Source of the DNA: Emmonsiellopsis sp. PD_33
Taxonomy: Eukaryota; Ascomycota; Eurotiomycetes; Onygenales; Ajellomycetaceae
Reading direction: 5' to 3'
DNA: 64,000 bases
Assembly: GCA_032988165.1 (NCBI GenBank)
Contig: JANTQF010000153.1
Location: forward strand, 17,188 to 81,187
Shown here piece after piece: positions 47,422 to 57,167 of this stretch. A program made the translations under genes and the position numbers. The notes under the pieces are model-generated. The model saw nothing but the letters and a program-made list of their open reading frames with translations. It ran no database searches and was not told the DNA's origin. Numbering within the stretch: position 1 is the stretch's first letter; every line of letters begins with the position of its first letter.

Positions 47422-48510
47422 TGCTCCTACGTCTCTTCGCTGAGATGACCTTTAGAAAGTTAAAAAAGAGAAGCATTGCTGGGGCAGGGTTTTCCACGAG
47501 AATTGCGCAATTTATAAAACGCCAGGCGGGGGTGCAACCGTGCAACTTCAAGGGGGGGAGTTGGATTGTCTCCCCCCAGAAAACCGGGCTTTTGTTCCGT
47601 CTTCCGCGCGGGCACCATGTGGGGGTGTCGAACATCTAAGAGCGAAAATAACCTTGTGGTAAACGCTACATCTGCAGGAAGAACAACTTGCTGCTACGTG
47701 GTAGGCCGCGGGATATCCGTGGACCAAAATAGCTGCATCGCATGGAATCGCGCCCAGCACACTCTGTTGGCTAGCAGTAACGTAAATGCCGTGAATGAGG
47801 GGTAGGGAGCAAAAAGAGATTTCAGTCCTCGATATTTTCAGATACTATTTAGTTATTGGCGTCCGATCCGAGGCTCCCTAGACTGTGTCCAGCTTCGTTG
47901 GGGTGGGACAACGCTCGTGAATATCTTTTTCTTCCGGCGATCCATTCGTTCGTCTGCGGGGGGAACGGGGAGATCCGCTGTTGATAAAATATTTGAATGT
48001 GGTGCATGTGGAAAATCCAACCATTACTAGTAGTTAGTCAATATGAACCGTCAACTCGCCGCTGAACAGATCCAACGTCATCACTACCTTCTCAAATATA
48101 AATCTGAAATACAACCTCTATTTCCCCTTCTTCCTGTCTCTCTTTCAGCGAGGGGCGATTGGAGCAGCCATAATGTGTCACGCGCTAATAATAATAATAA
48201 TAACAACAGTGCGGTCTGCATGACGGTGCTTGTCCCGGCTCCTGGAATCGGGGCTGGGGGTATTGAAAGATTACTATTCATTTAGGGTGGCTTTTTTTTC
48301 ACGAAGAGGATTTACAGGGATGTGGATTTCTATCCTGTATATCAAATTGCTTCTGTCTCATTCTGATCATATGGGAGGAAGAAAATGTCTAATACCAATC
48401 CAAGTTCCCAACCTAGCTATCAAAAAGGAAAAACCATGAAGGTACAGTGTGTTCCCAGACCCATATCACTATTATCATATTGACTGCCTCTTACAGCAAC
48501 CGGCAGCCCA
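47422..48510. other. Intergenic (divergent promoters)
   Basis: About 1.1 kb upstream of the methyltransferase and of the broken hydrolase. It contains a short AAT trinucleotide run near 48186-48202. No gene supported. Confidence 0.5.
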
Positions 48511-49240
48511 GTGGATACATAGCTCCATGGGAAACGCTCCCAGAAACCCCCACCCTCCCACGCCCAGCATTCCAAGGAACAGCAGATATCAACGGAATAT
48601 CACTATGGTACGCAACCTTCGGCAATTCAAGGGGGTCTTGGAGACGGGTAGCTCCCCCGTCGTCTTCCTGCACGGCGGCGAGATACACTCAAACTAGTGG
48701 GCCCTTCAAATCCAATACCTCAAGGAGAAAGAATACAGCGTCATCGCGATCGATTCTCGGGCCCACGGGCGCTCGTCTGACGACCAATTGATACCACTGT
48801 CATATGCTCAGATGGCTCGGGATGTCATTGCTCTGATGGATGAGTTAGAAATACCGCGCTTCTCTGTAGTCGGGTGGTCGGACGGGGCAATCCTCGGGCT
48901 CGAAATTGCGATGAATTACGAAAGTCGTCTCGATCGGTTCTTTTCAACGTATCAGGTTTCCAACCTCAACGGGACGGGGGCGGGTCGTTCTCCGGTTCTA
49001 GCGCTGTTGGGTGCAAGGGTGGAGAATGAGTATAAAGCTCTCTCACCCACGCCGGATCAGTATAACGTCTTCATCCGGCGGAAGAATAAGATGCAGTCGA
49101 CCCAGCCAGATTAGACGGCGGAAGCATTCCTAGAGATTCCGACTCTATATTCTAAGAGATCTGCGCCTATGACCTAGCTTGTAGATAGGGATTCTAAGGA
49201 GTTAGCGGAACGAGATGTTCCTGGGGAGATTAGAAGTTTT
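48511..49240 (+). pseudogene. Alpha/beta-hydrolase pseudogene
   Basis: Remnant of an alpha/beta-hydrolase-fold protein. The beginning (YIAPWETLPETP and DINGISLWYATFG) is in one frame. From about 48645 the homology continues in another frame with the oxyanion-hole motif VVFLHGG, then VIAIDSRAHGRSSD and the nucleophile elbow SVVGWSDGA. At least one indel is therefore present near 48633-48645. In-frame stops occur at 48695 (after HSN), 49112 and 49175. The second half is otherwise well preserved (DGAILGLEIAMNYESRL). The TAG at 49175 could derive from a Trp codon by G-to-A change. It is not explained by introns: no suitable splice sites flank the stops. The damage looks recent. Neighbours are the methyltransferase (divergent) and a tandem duplication downstream. 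Confidence 0.82.
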
Positions 49241-50097
49241 GTATGTGACACATCCTCCATGGCCATTTACCTCCCTAAACTTCTTTGTCCACAGGGGAGT
49301 ACCTATTAACAATCCTGCGAGATATGGGGATCGTCGCTGGTGTCATTGCTTTCCGTTAGCCATTTCGGGTAAGTCGGGAATCAACTGTTCCGTGGGGATA
49401 AAAGTGTCATTGACCACCGCATCCATAGTCCGCTACAAGACCCAAACACTACAAATGTGACGATAGAGAGTCCAAGATGGGGTTTTATGACGAAGCAGTA
49501 AATAATTTGGTTTCTCCAAGTCTGTAGGGAACTTGGGAAGCTCCAAAAAATGTGATAAACCTCGACTTCCTTCATAGTAGCTGGACAATGACGGATGTGA
49601 CGAAGCAGTAAATAATTTGGTTTCTCCAAGTCTGTAGGGAACTTGGGAAGCTCCAAAAAATGTGATAAACCTCGACTTCCTTCATAGTAGCTGGACAATG
49701 ACGGATGAAGGGATTCAGATGGCCGACTGGATAAGAGATAGCAGCCTCACAAATAAGCCACGACTAAGTCAAATGGACCTCCTGTTGTATTCATTGCCTC
49801 GACCATCATGGCAAACCAGGGAACACAAGGTTGAAGGATAAAAGTCTGGATACCTGGTTGACAGGAGGTTAAATAAACTTAGGGCTACGTCGGGCGGCTC
49901 GGCGCGGCTCTGCGGGTGTGGTTGGCGTTCCTTGCAGCCAGCGCCAAGCATCGGCGTCATCGACCTCGACATCCCAGCCTCCTCCAATTCTGCTCAACCA
50001 CCTCGACAACCAGCCTGAATACCCTCAATCCCTCACTACTTGGATACTACGGAATCATCATCAATATCTCCCTCGTTCCTCCTCCCACACGCTCACC
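49241..50097. other. Intergenic with tandem duplication
   Basis: The 3' flank of the hydrolase pseudogene, a perfect two-copy 110-bp tandem repeat, and the promoter/leader of the aminopeptidase gene. The aminopeptidase frame is open upstream to about 49918 but has no ATG before 50098. Confidence 0.5.
49488..49707. repeat. Perfect 110-bp tandem duplication
   Basis: Copy 1 is 49488-49597 and copy 2 is 49598-49707. They read identically over all 110 positions and abut directly. The single base before each differs (A versus G), which sets the boundary. Identity implies a recent duplication or an assembly artefact. Confidence 0.92.
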
Positions 50098-51633
50098 ATG
50101 ACCCGGCTCCTCCAATCCGGCCTTCGTGCCTCTACCTCCACCCTCCACCAATCCACTTCCCAACTCCCCCTTCGACCCACCCAGCCCCAATCCCCAGATA
50201 GCAGTACCAACACCTCCTCAATCTGCCCGGAATCTTACGCCCAGCCCTTCTGCGACTTCATGAGCTCAAACCCCACCATATTCCACGCCGTCGCCAGCTT
50301 CTGCTCCCAGCTCGATGACCACGGTTTCAAACGCCTCTCAGAACGCGACGTCTGGTCCAACACACTCAAGCGCGGCGGGAAATACTACTGCAGCCGTAAC
50401 GGAAGTTCTCTTATAGCCTTTGTTGTTGGATCCGACTACGAGAGCGGTAATGGTTTCGGGATCGTCGCAGGACACGTTGACGCCCTGTGCGCAAAGCTGA
50501 AGCCCGTGTCTAAGGTGCCAAACAAGGCTGGCTTTGAGCAGTTGGGCGTTGCGCCATATGCAGGTGCTCTAAGCTCGACATGGTGGGACCGTGATTTGGG
50601 AATTGGCGGGCGTGTACTTGTCCGCGATCCAGAGACTGGTGTCGTAGAGTCGAAGCTGGTGAAGCTGGATTGGCCTATTGCTAGAGTTCCCACTCTTGCG
50701 GTCCATTTTGGAACACCCTCTCAGGGCCCGTTCAACAAGGAGACTCAAATGGTGCCTATTATCGGAGTGGATAATTCGGATCTTTTTGGAAATCAGAATG
50801 ATGTCGAACAGGCAGATAAGAAGATTGAGAAGGGAAGTTTCGCGAGCACTCAACCGCCAAAGTTGGTCAAGGCCATTGCTAAGGAGCTGGGCGTCTCGGA
50901 TTACAGCACCATTATCAACTGGGAGCTTGAACTGTTCGACACCCAAGCTGCACAGGTTGGTGGACTGGAGAAGGAGTTCATCTTCGCCGGTCGTATTGAT
51001 GATAAACTGTGCTGCTACAGCGCCCAGGAAGCACTCTTGGCGTCTCCCGATAGTGCCTCTAGTGGCATCATCAAGATGGTGGGCATGTTCGACGGAGAGG
51101 AAATCGGTAGTCTACTCCGCCAGGGTGCTCGCTCGAACTACATGAGCAGCGTGATGGAACGTATCACTGAGGCTTTTGCACCGTCATATGGCCCCAACGT
51201 GCTCTCGCAGACGGTTGCGAACAGCTTCCTCGTTTCCTCCGACGTCATCCACGCCGTGAATCCCAATTTCCTCAACGTCTATCTTGAAAACCACGCTCCA
51301 AGACTCAACGTGGGTGTTGCTGTCTCTGCTGACCCGAACGGCCACATGACTACGGACAGCGTCAGTACCGCTATTCTCCAGCGCGTTGCGGACAAGTGCG
51401 GTTCGAAATTGCAAGTCTTCCAGATCCGCAATGATAGCCGTAGCGGTGGAACCATTGGCCCTATGACTAGTGCTCGGATCGGAATGAGGGCTGTTGATGC
51501 CGGTATCCCGCAGCTGAGCATGCACAGTATTCGTGCAACGACCGGAAACTTGGATCCTGGATTGGGCGTTAAACTGTTTAAGGGGTTCTTTGATCATTTT
51601 GAAGAGGTGGATAAGGAGTTCCATGACTTTTAA
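50098..51633 (+). CDS. M18 aspartyl aminopeptidase (DNPEP type)
   Basis: Metallo-aminopeptidase that removes N-terminal Asp/Glu from peptides in the cytosol or vacuole. Single exon, 511 aa, usual length for the family. Zinc-site and catalytic residues are recognisable: His126 and Asp128 (GHVDA), Asp301 (GRIDDK), Glu334/Glu335 in DGEEIGS, Asp382 (SDVIHA) and His475 (SMHSIR). Other landmarks are ARSNY after the Glu pair and LFKGFFDHFEEVD near the end. Compared with the mammalian enzyme (AHTDSP), the first motif is GHVDAL, which I believe is a fungal variant rather than a loss. The N-terminal 35 residues are Ser/Thr/Arg-rich and poor in acids, so mitochondrial targeting is possible. The start is the first in-frame ATG. 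Confidence 0.93.
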   Translation: MTRLLQSGLRASTSTLHQSTSQLPLRPTQPQSPDSSTNTSSICPESYAQPFCDFMSSNPTIFHAVASFCSQLDDHGFKRLSERDVWSNTLKRGGKYYCSRNGSSLIAFVVGSDYESGNGFGIVAGHVDALCAKLKPVSKVPNKAGFEQLGVAPYAGALSSTWWDRDLGIGGRVLVRDPETGVVESKLVKLDWPIARVPTLAVHFGTPSQGPFNKETQMVPIIGVDNSDLFGNQNDVEQADKKIEKGSFASTQPPKLVKAIAKELGVSDYSTIINWELELFDTQAAQVGGLEKEFIFAGRIDDKLCCYSAQEALLASPDSASSGIIKMVGMFDGEEIGSLLRQGARSNYMSSVMERITEAFAPSYGPNVLSQTVANSFLVSSDVIHAVNPNFLNVYLENHAPRLNVGVAVSADPNGHMTTDSVSTAILQRVADKCGSKLQVFQIRNDSRSGGTIGPMTSARIGMRAVDAGIPQLSMHSIRATTGNLDPGLGVKLFKGFFDHFEEVDKEFHDF

Positions 51634-52148
51634 GGTCACGTTTGATGCGAGTGAGGTGACGTTTTCGGGCTGACTGTTTTTCTGAATAGGGAGCATATTC
51701 TGGCTGGCTTATTGGTCATTAATGGAGATATTGCAGTGCCTACAGTATGTATGTGGTGGGAGTGGCTTGGCTAATTAGAAGATAGATGGGCGTCAGATAG
51801 TGCGGAGACGTAGAGTTTAGATATAGATCCAACATACATTTCGGTTATTACTATTATCTATTCTCTAATATGTCCAGATATTCAGCTTTTGATCCTGTCA
51901 TTCCGCCAGAACTCATTCATGGTTTACATAGATCGATGTTCTGCCCGATGGCGCTAAGATAAGATAAGCTTAACACACGGACCACCCACCACTTCACACG
52001 TCAACCACCACAAAAAAATTTACCCAAAGCGCAAAACCACCACCAACCCCTCCAACCCAATCTCCACCCCGCAGTCCCGAATTCACCTCAGTATACAATC
52101 TCGACCTCCATGAAATAACCCAATCTATCGTCTACCCAACACTCAACC
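51634..52148. other. Intergenic
   Basis: 515 bp between two plus-strand genes: the 3' flank of the aminopeptidase gene and a CA/CCA-rich pyrimidine leader before NOB1. No gene. Confidence 0.5.
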
Positions 52149-53459
52149 ATGACCACCCCCGCCCCCGCCGGGGACTCCAGTCCAACCGACCCCCCAAAAC
52201 CAATCCACACCCTAATCCTCGACGCCGGCCCCCTAATCCGCAACATCCCCCCCATCTCCACCTTACTCGCCCAATCCACCGTCCTCCTAACCACGCCTGC
52301 CGTGCTCTCCGAAATCCGTGACCCGGCCGCTCGCAGCCGGATTGAAACCCTCTATCTCCCCTTCCTAACACGGCGCACCCCGAAACCAGCCAGTTTAGCA
52401 TTTGTAGCGGAGTTTGCGAGGAAGACGGGGGACAGGAGCGTGTTGAGTAGGCAGGATTTGGAAATTATTGCGTTGGCATATGAGGTGGAGTGTGAGAGGA
52501 ATGGGGGCGATTGGAGGCTGAGGAGGGAGCCTGGGCAGAAGGGGATCAATGGGATGCCACCGGAGAAAAGGGAGGAGGAGGAGAGGAAGGAGAAGGAGGG
52601 GGATAATAATGAGACCGCTGTGGAGCAAGCAGATGGAAAGGAAGATCCTGTTGAAGCTGTTTCTGCGGATTTGGCGGAGACGACGCTTGACACGAAAGAA
52701 GAGAGCACGGAGACGGAACCTATTGAATCTACAGGCGCCGCAGAAGACTCTGCTACTCCCGACTCCGAACCATCCCCCACGGAAGCAACAGAGCAGACAG
52801 ACGAATCCGATTCAGACGCAGACGGCTGGATCACCCCCTCAAACATCAAAAAGCGCCAAGCCAAAGACGAAGCCGCCGCCCTCGCCGCCTCCTCCGAGAC
52901 AAAAACCATGCAAGTCGCAACCCTCACGACTGATTTCGCGATGCAAAACGTCCTCCTCCGCATGAACCTCAACCTCCTCTCCACAAACACCATGCAGCGC
53001 ATCCGCCACCTAAACTCCCACATCCTCCGCTGCCACGGCTGCTTCTTCACCACCAAGGAAATGGACAAGCAGTTCTGTCCCCGCTGTGGAAAACCGACCC
53101 TTAACCGCGTCAGCTGCTCGACGTCCGCCAGCGGCGCTTTCAGAATGCATTTGAAGAAGAATATGCAGTGGAATACGCGCGGGGATCGGTATAGTATCCC
53201 CAAGCCTGTGGCGGGGACGGCGAATGGGAAGTGGAAGGGGGGTGCGGGGGAGGGGGGTTGGGGGACCGGGTTGATTCTTGCGGAGGATCAGAAGGAGTAT
53301 GTGAGGGCGGTGGCGGAGGAAGGGAGGAGGACGAGGAAGGAGAGGGATCTTATGGATGAGGACTTTTTGCCCGGTATTGTTACTGGCGAGAGGATGAAGG
53401 GGGGTGGGAGAGTGAAGGTGGGCGCTGGGAAGAATGTTAATTCGAAGAGGAGAAGGTGA
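52149..53459 (+). CDS. NOB1: NOB1, 20S pre-rRNA D-site endonuclease
   Basis: PIN-domain endonuclease that makes the final cut at the 3' end of 18S rRNA in late pre-40S particles. Single exon, 436 aa. The PIN domain opens with TLILDAGPLIRN, catalytic Asp at residue 25, and continues through LSEIRDPAARSRIE and SVLSRQDLEIIALAYE, with the acidic residues expected of the active site. A long Glu/Ser-rich linker (about 140-230) contains SDSDADGWITPSN, a block typical of fungal NOB1. The zinc ribbon uses C295-x2-C298 (CHGC) and C310-x2-C313 (CPRC). The C-terminus is basic (NSKRRR). The start is the first ATG in frame. It is followed about 0.5 kb downstream by NOP10 on the opposite strand. Confidence 0.96.
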   Translation: MTTPAPAGDSSPTDPPKPIHTLILDAGPLIRNIPPISTLLAQSTVLLTTPAVLSEIRDPAARSRIETLYLPFLTRRTPKPASLAFVAEFARKTGDRSVLSRQDLEIIALAYEVECERNGGDWRLRREPGQKGINGMPPEKREEEERKEKEGDNNETAVEQADGKEDPVEAVSADLAETTLDTKEESTETEPIESTGAAEDSATPDSEPSPTEATEQTDESDSDADGWITPSNIKKRQAKDEAAALAASSETKTMQVATLTTDFAMQNVLLRMNLNLLSTNTMQRIRHLNSHILRCHGCFFTTKEMDKQFCPRCGKPTLNRVSCSTSASGAFRMHLKKNMQWNTRGDRYSIPKPVAGTANGKWKGGAGEGGWGTGLILAEDQKEYVRAVAEEGRRTRKERDLMDEDFLPGIVTGERMKGGGRVKVGAGKNVNSKRRR

Positions 53460-53979
53460 TGGATTGGGTGTATTTTTTTGTTCGGTTGCATTTTTTACGG
53501 GTTTCTTTTTTAAAAATGGGAGTGGGTATTTGTTCTTTTTGGGTATCTCATGATTTGATTATTTTCCATTTCGATCGATTCCAGTGGATGGCGCAAATAT
53601 ATAGAAGCCACATAACATGACATCAAATTTGCGCAGCTTGAAGAAAAGACCGCCCGTCCTTACGACGTTTGATTATATGGACCATTTGGAAAACTCGTAT
53701 GTACCCTCAGCAGATAGATAGGATACAGTAAAGCTTTTCCAAAAATCTTCGATGGATATCAGGTTACAACAAAAAAAGAACCCCATTAACTCATCACAGA
53801 CTTCTTCCCATTTTTAAAAGATCTCCATCCCCACCTCTCTCGCCCGAAACACACACAAAACGCCATTCGCCGCAATTACCGTAGAAAGAAAAACGATTTA
53901 CATCTTAGGAGCTAAATCACAAAACAAGAGAGAAAATCAGCAAACTGCCATGAACCAACACATAGCATGGATAGCTCTT
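53460..53979. other. Convergent spacer
   Basis: 520 bp between the stops of NOB1 and NOP10. A-rich and T-rich runs consistent with 3' flanks. The NOP10 3' end may extend a few codons into this stretch if a further intron is used. Confidence 0.5.
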
Positions 53980-54266
53980 TCACTTACCAGGCTGCTGCGT
54001 CATGAGCAATCCATATCTCTTCTTCAACGTAACCCGCTGTCTATATTCCCAGAAGGAAAGAAAAAAGATATCAGCATTCGTTCCGTTTTCGTTTGCGCGC
54101 CAAACCCATCCTATCATCCCTTCAGCCCTGTGTATACGCACCTGGAGTACTTGTCATCGGGAGAGAATCTGGCGGGATGTGCAGACTTGGTGACTTCGCC
54201 GCTCAGCACCTTTTTCAGCGTGTAGGTGCGCTTGCCATCCTTGTCGAGGGTGTACATGAGATGCAT
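53980..54266 (-). CDS. NOP10: NOP10, H/ACA snoRNP subunit
   Basis: Small core protein of H/ACA ribonucleoproteins, which bridges the pseudouridine synthase Cbf5 and Nhp2 for rRNA pseudouridylation. Two exons, 54266-54142 and 54040-53980, give 61 aa; too short for most ORF filters. The sequence MHLMYTLDKDGKRTYTLKK is the near-invariant start, followed by SAHPARFSPDDKYSR, then QRVTLKKRYGLLMTQQP after the intron. The fungal zinc-less beta-hairpin form is as expected. The 3' end is slightly uncertain. I read PGK and a stop, but GGTAAGTG overlapping this point is a good donor, and a further intron to an AG near 53944-53945 would change the last residues. An upstream frame in the leader (to 54830) is not believed. 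Confidence 0.93.
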
Positions 54267-55156
54267 TCTACGGCGGAGTCCAGTTAGCAAATCTGCTGGC
54301 GGCGGAGAGCAAAGCAAATGGATTGGGACATACTTGAATGAAGAGGGGGAGGTGAGCCGTAGAGATGGGTGAGGGATAGCGAGGTGTGCAGCGATTTCTT
54401 CGAGGGCGGTTGGTGGAGAGTAAGGATATTTAAATTCTTCAACGTCGTCGGCGGTGGTTTTCGAGGCACAAAAATTATTTCTTGATGGTTGAGGCTCAAA
54501 ATGGAAGGTTTTGGCGGAGTGGACGCTAAGGCCCAAATAGGCTAGGCGGGTGCACCACCTGCAGCTACTGATATTTCTCGCGATCAAAAAATTCCTCCGT
54601 TCTTCTTTTTTGTTTTCCGTTAACAAACAAAACCTCCCCAACTGGCCTTGATTTTGGATTGGGAAGCTCTCGTTCTGGTCTCCAGTGATCTGGGGATTGG
54701 TTCTTTCAATTGTTTCACAATTACTGCTAACAACAAGGGGGTTATCACGGGGTGGAATATCCAGGGAATACAACTCTGTCGTCTCGCTGGCTGACCATCC
54801 CCGTCTTCTGGGGAGTTCACAGGCGATCAAGAAGGTGGTGAGTGATTATTTCCCTTCTACTGATACAATCGAGCTTGATTTTGCTTTTTTCACGTCCCTT
54901 TCCCTATCCCCTGCCCTTCCGGTGATGACACCAATAGTAGCCTAGGCGATGGCACTGATTTCTAGCTGTTGTCCAATGCTGGCTCTTTATGACTACAACG
55001 GTATCTGAGGAACACAAACCATTCCATTTTATGCAGTCTGCCGTGTTTTATTTCTACTCTGCAATATGAATGTGGACGCACAATTCTAACTTGAATCCTG
55101 TCCAGTTTAGCCCTAACAGCCGAGCCCCGGAAGCTTAAAGCAATGAACTGTCAATA
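54267..55156. other. Divergent promoter region NOP10/SEN2
   Basis: 890 bp shared between divergent NOP10 and SEN2. The minus-strand open frame continuing upstream of NOP10 is probably leader sequence. No other gene seen. Confidence 0.5.
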
Positions 55157-56623
55157 ATGGCTTCAACAACTACAATCACACCTGCTTCAGTCCTTGCGAC
55201 TGAAGCCAAAGTCGCGAGCAGCAACGTGAAATTGGATGGCCATCAAAATGCAGGCCCATCCCGCCCTCCAAGGCCCAAGCGGCCAAACTACAGACACATC
55301 CATCGCTTCCCTCTCCCTATCCAAGTGTACCCGCTACCTCCTTTAATTCCCCATAACCCCCTCTCCCTAGTTAGCATTGTCCTGTCATACCTCACGTATT
55401 TTATCTCTCCACCCCACCAACAAGTGTATTCTGCGTACTTTGATGCCTCAACATCTTCTGTCCATGTCACCGACCCTAAAGTTATCCGAGCGTTGTGGGA
55501 GATGGGCTTCTTTGGAAAAGGCAGCCTAAGTAGGAGTGAGCCTAGCTGGCTGGAGCGAGAGAAAAATAGAAGAGGCTTGACGGGCGATGCCACTAGTGAG
55601 GAGGTGACAGGGAAGAGAAGGGTAGAACGGCGGGAACGCAAACTGGAGAGGGCCAGGAAGGAAAAAGAAGCCATTGCAGAGCAGCTCAAAGCCGAAGCAG
55701 AGTCTCGCGGTGCTGATGGCCAGATTGGGGCCTCATCGACGCTGGAAAGCCCGTTGAATGGCGAGGTCCATCAACCCCAATCCACAGAGGAACAGCCCAC
55801 CCAGGATTCTTTAGCTACCACAGGTTCATCAACCTCCAAACCAGATAGAGCAAATGGAAATGTTGAAAACGAACCTTCGTCCGACGGTGTCAAAACCGTC
55901 CGCTTCTCCCCAGTTGTCCACCCAAAGGAAACCCACGGCGTGCAACCTCCCCCCTTATCCTCGCATGTACCACCACCCTCTATCCACAGCACAACGACCG
56001 AGCAAACTCCCGCCCTCAAAAATGAAGAACACCTCCAACTCTCCAATGAAGAAGCCTTCTTCCTCGTCTATGGCCTTGGCGTGCTCCAAGTGTACGACAG
56101 CTCACGGACCTCCATCCTCCCCGCAAGCTCTCTCCTCCCCCTCTTCCGACAACACTCCTATTTCCCGCCCCGTGAACCCTCTGCACACATGGAACCCGAT
56201 GACCCCTTTCTCCTCTCCTACGTCGTCTACCACCACTTCCGCTCACTAGGCTGGGTTATCCGGTCCGGCGTCAAATTCGGCGTCGACTACCTCCTTTACA
56301 ACCGCGGACCAGTATTCTCCCACGCAGAATTTGCCATCTGCCTGCTACCGGCCTACAGCGACCCGTACTGGGCCGCGACGGAAGAGCGACGGGCCATGGT
56401 TGCGAAGAAGGAAGGCCGGACTTGGTGGTGGTTGCATTGTGTCAACCGGGTGCAGGCGCAAGTTAAGAAAAGCTTGGTGCTATGTTATGTGGAAGTTCCA
56501 GCGCCTTCATCTTCGGGCCCGGCGGATGGTGAGGATGGTATCGACATTGGTGCGTTGTTGAAGACGTATCAAGTTCGTGAAATGAGTATTAAGCGCTGGG
56601 TACCTAATCGGAGCCGTGATTGA
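55157..56623 (+). CDS. SEN2: tRNA-splicing endonuclease subunit SEN2
   Basis: Catalytic subunit of the tRNA intron endonuclease, which cuts the 5' splice site of pre-tRNAs. Single exon, 488 aa. The N-terminal region has PNYRHIHRFPLPIQVYPLPP and a VIRALWEMGFFGKGSLSRSEP block characteristic of Sen2. A charged coiled-coil-like segment (about 145-185) and a Ser/Pro-rich linker follow. The C-terminal nuclease domain has EEAFFLVYGLGVLQVY, then WVIRSGVKFGVDYLLYNRGP, FSHAEFAICLLP and QAQVKKSLVLCYVEVP. The Tyr, His and Lys of these three blocks match the catalytic triad of the family. It is divergent from NOP10. Confidence 0.95.
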   Translation: MASTTTITPASVLATEAKVASSNVKLDGHQNAGPSRPPRPKRPNYRHIHRFPLPIQVYPLPPLIPHNPLSLVSIVLSYLTYFISPPHQQVYSAYFDASTSSVHVTDPKVIRALWEMGFFGKGSLSRSEPSWLEREKNRRGLTGDATSEEVTGKRRVERRERKLERARKEKEAIAEQLKAEAESRGADGQIGASSTLESPLNGEVHQPQSTEEQPTQDSLATTGSSTSKPDRANGNVENEPSSDGVKTVRFSPVVHPKETHGVQPPPLSSHVPPPSIHSTTTEQTPALKNEEHLQLSNEEAFFLVYGLGVLQVYDSSRTSILPASSLLPLFRQHSYFPPREPSAHMEPDDPFLLSYVVYHHFRSLGWVIRSGVKFGVDYLLYNRGPVFSHAEFAICLLPAYSDPYWAATEERRAMVAKKEGRTWWWLHCVNRVQAQVKKSLVLCYVEVPAPSSSGPADGEDGIDIGALLKTYQVREMSIKRWVPNRSRD

Positions 56624-57167
56624 AGCATGTTGTTGGATGAAAGCTTCTGTTGCGCAGGGGCCGGGTCAACCGGAACTGTATGCGGTTTTCACAGTTGGCG
56701 GGAGCCCACCGGTTAATGTTGGATACTTTTTGTATGATACTGCAAGAAAAAAGATTATACATGCCTCGACGGCCCGTTAGGAACTCAAGGTTTATGATTT
56801 TTGAACCTACAACGAAGCTTCCTTTGCCTATAAATTCTTCGTCCCCGGCTTCCCAGTCCTCCAATTTTTTTCTCCCTCCACTTTCTCTTGTACATCGTCG
56901 TCGTACCCAGGATTGCAACTTCCTTCGCTTACCAAGCTGTTGACATTCACCACCTATCGAGTTACCCACCTCCCGTCCAACTACGATTATCTTCGCTTCA
57001 TTAGGAGGCATTCCATATCGCATCATCTCATCCATATCTGCTATACATCATCCTGAGCGTTACATTCTCAGCTTCGTTTACACATCCACCTCTAGGTATC
57101 ATTTCATCCGCATCATTTCATCCATATCACTTCATTCTCTAGCCCAACATCCTATACCAACATAAAC
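56624..57167. other. Intergenic
   Basis: 544 bp between SEN2 and the next plus-strand gene. The right half is a pyrimidine-rich leader with repeated CATTTCATCC-like words (57085-57140). No gene. Confidence 0.5.

Noticed and set aside
49381..49698. Minus-strand frame with an internal 36-residue repeat
   Set aside because: The protein repeat is only the translation of the 110-bp DNA tandem duplication.
52352..53203. 283-codon open frame antisense to NOB1
   Set aside because: It is the shadow of the NOB1 coding strand; the Ser/Val-rich sequence reflects the Glu/Asp-rich linker on the other strand.
54267..54830. Upstream extension of the NOP10 frame to 238 codons
   Set aside because: NOP10 proteins begin at the MHLMYTL Met; the upstream part has no conservation pattern and is probably 5' leader.
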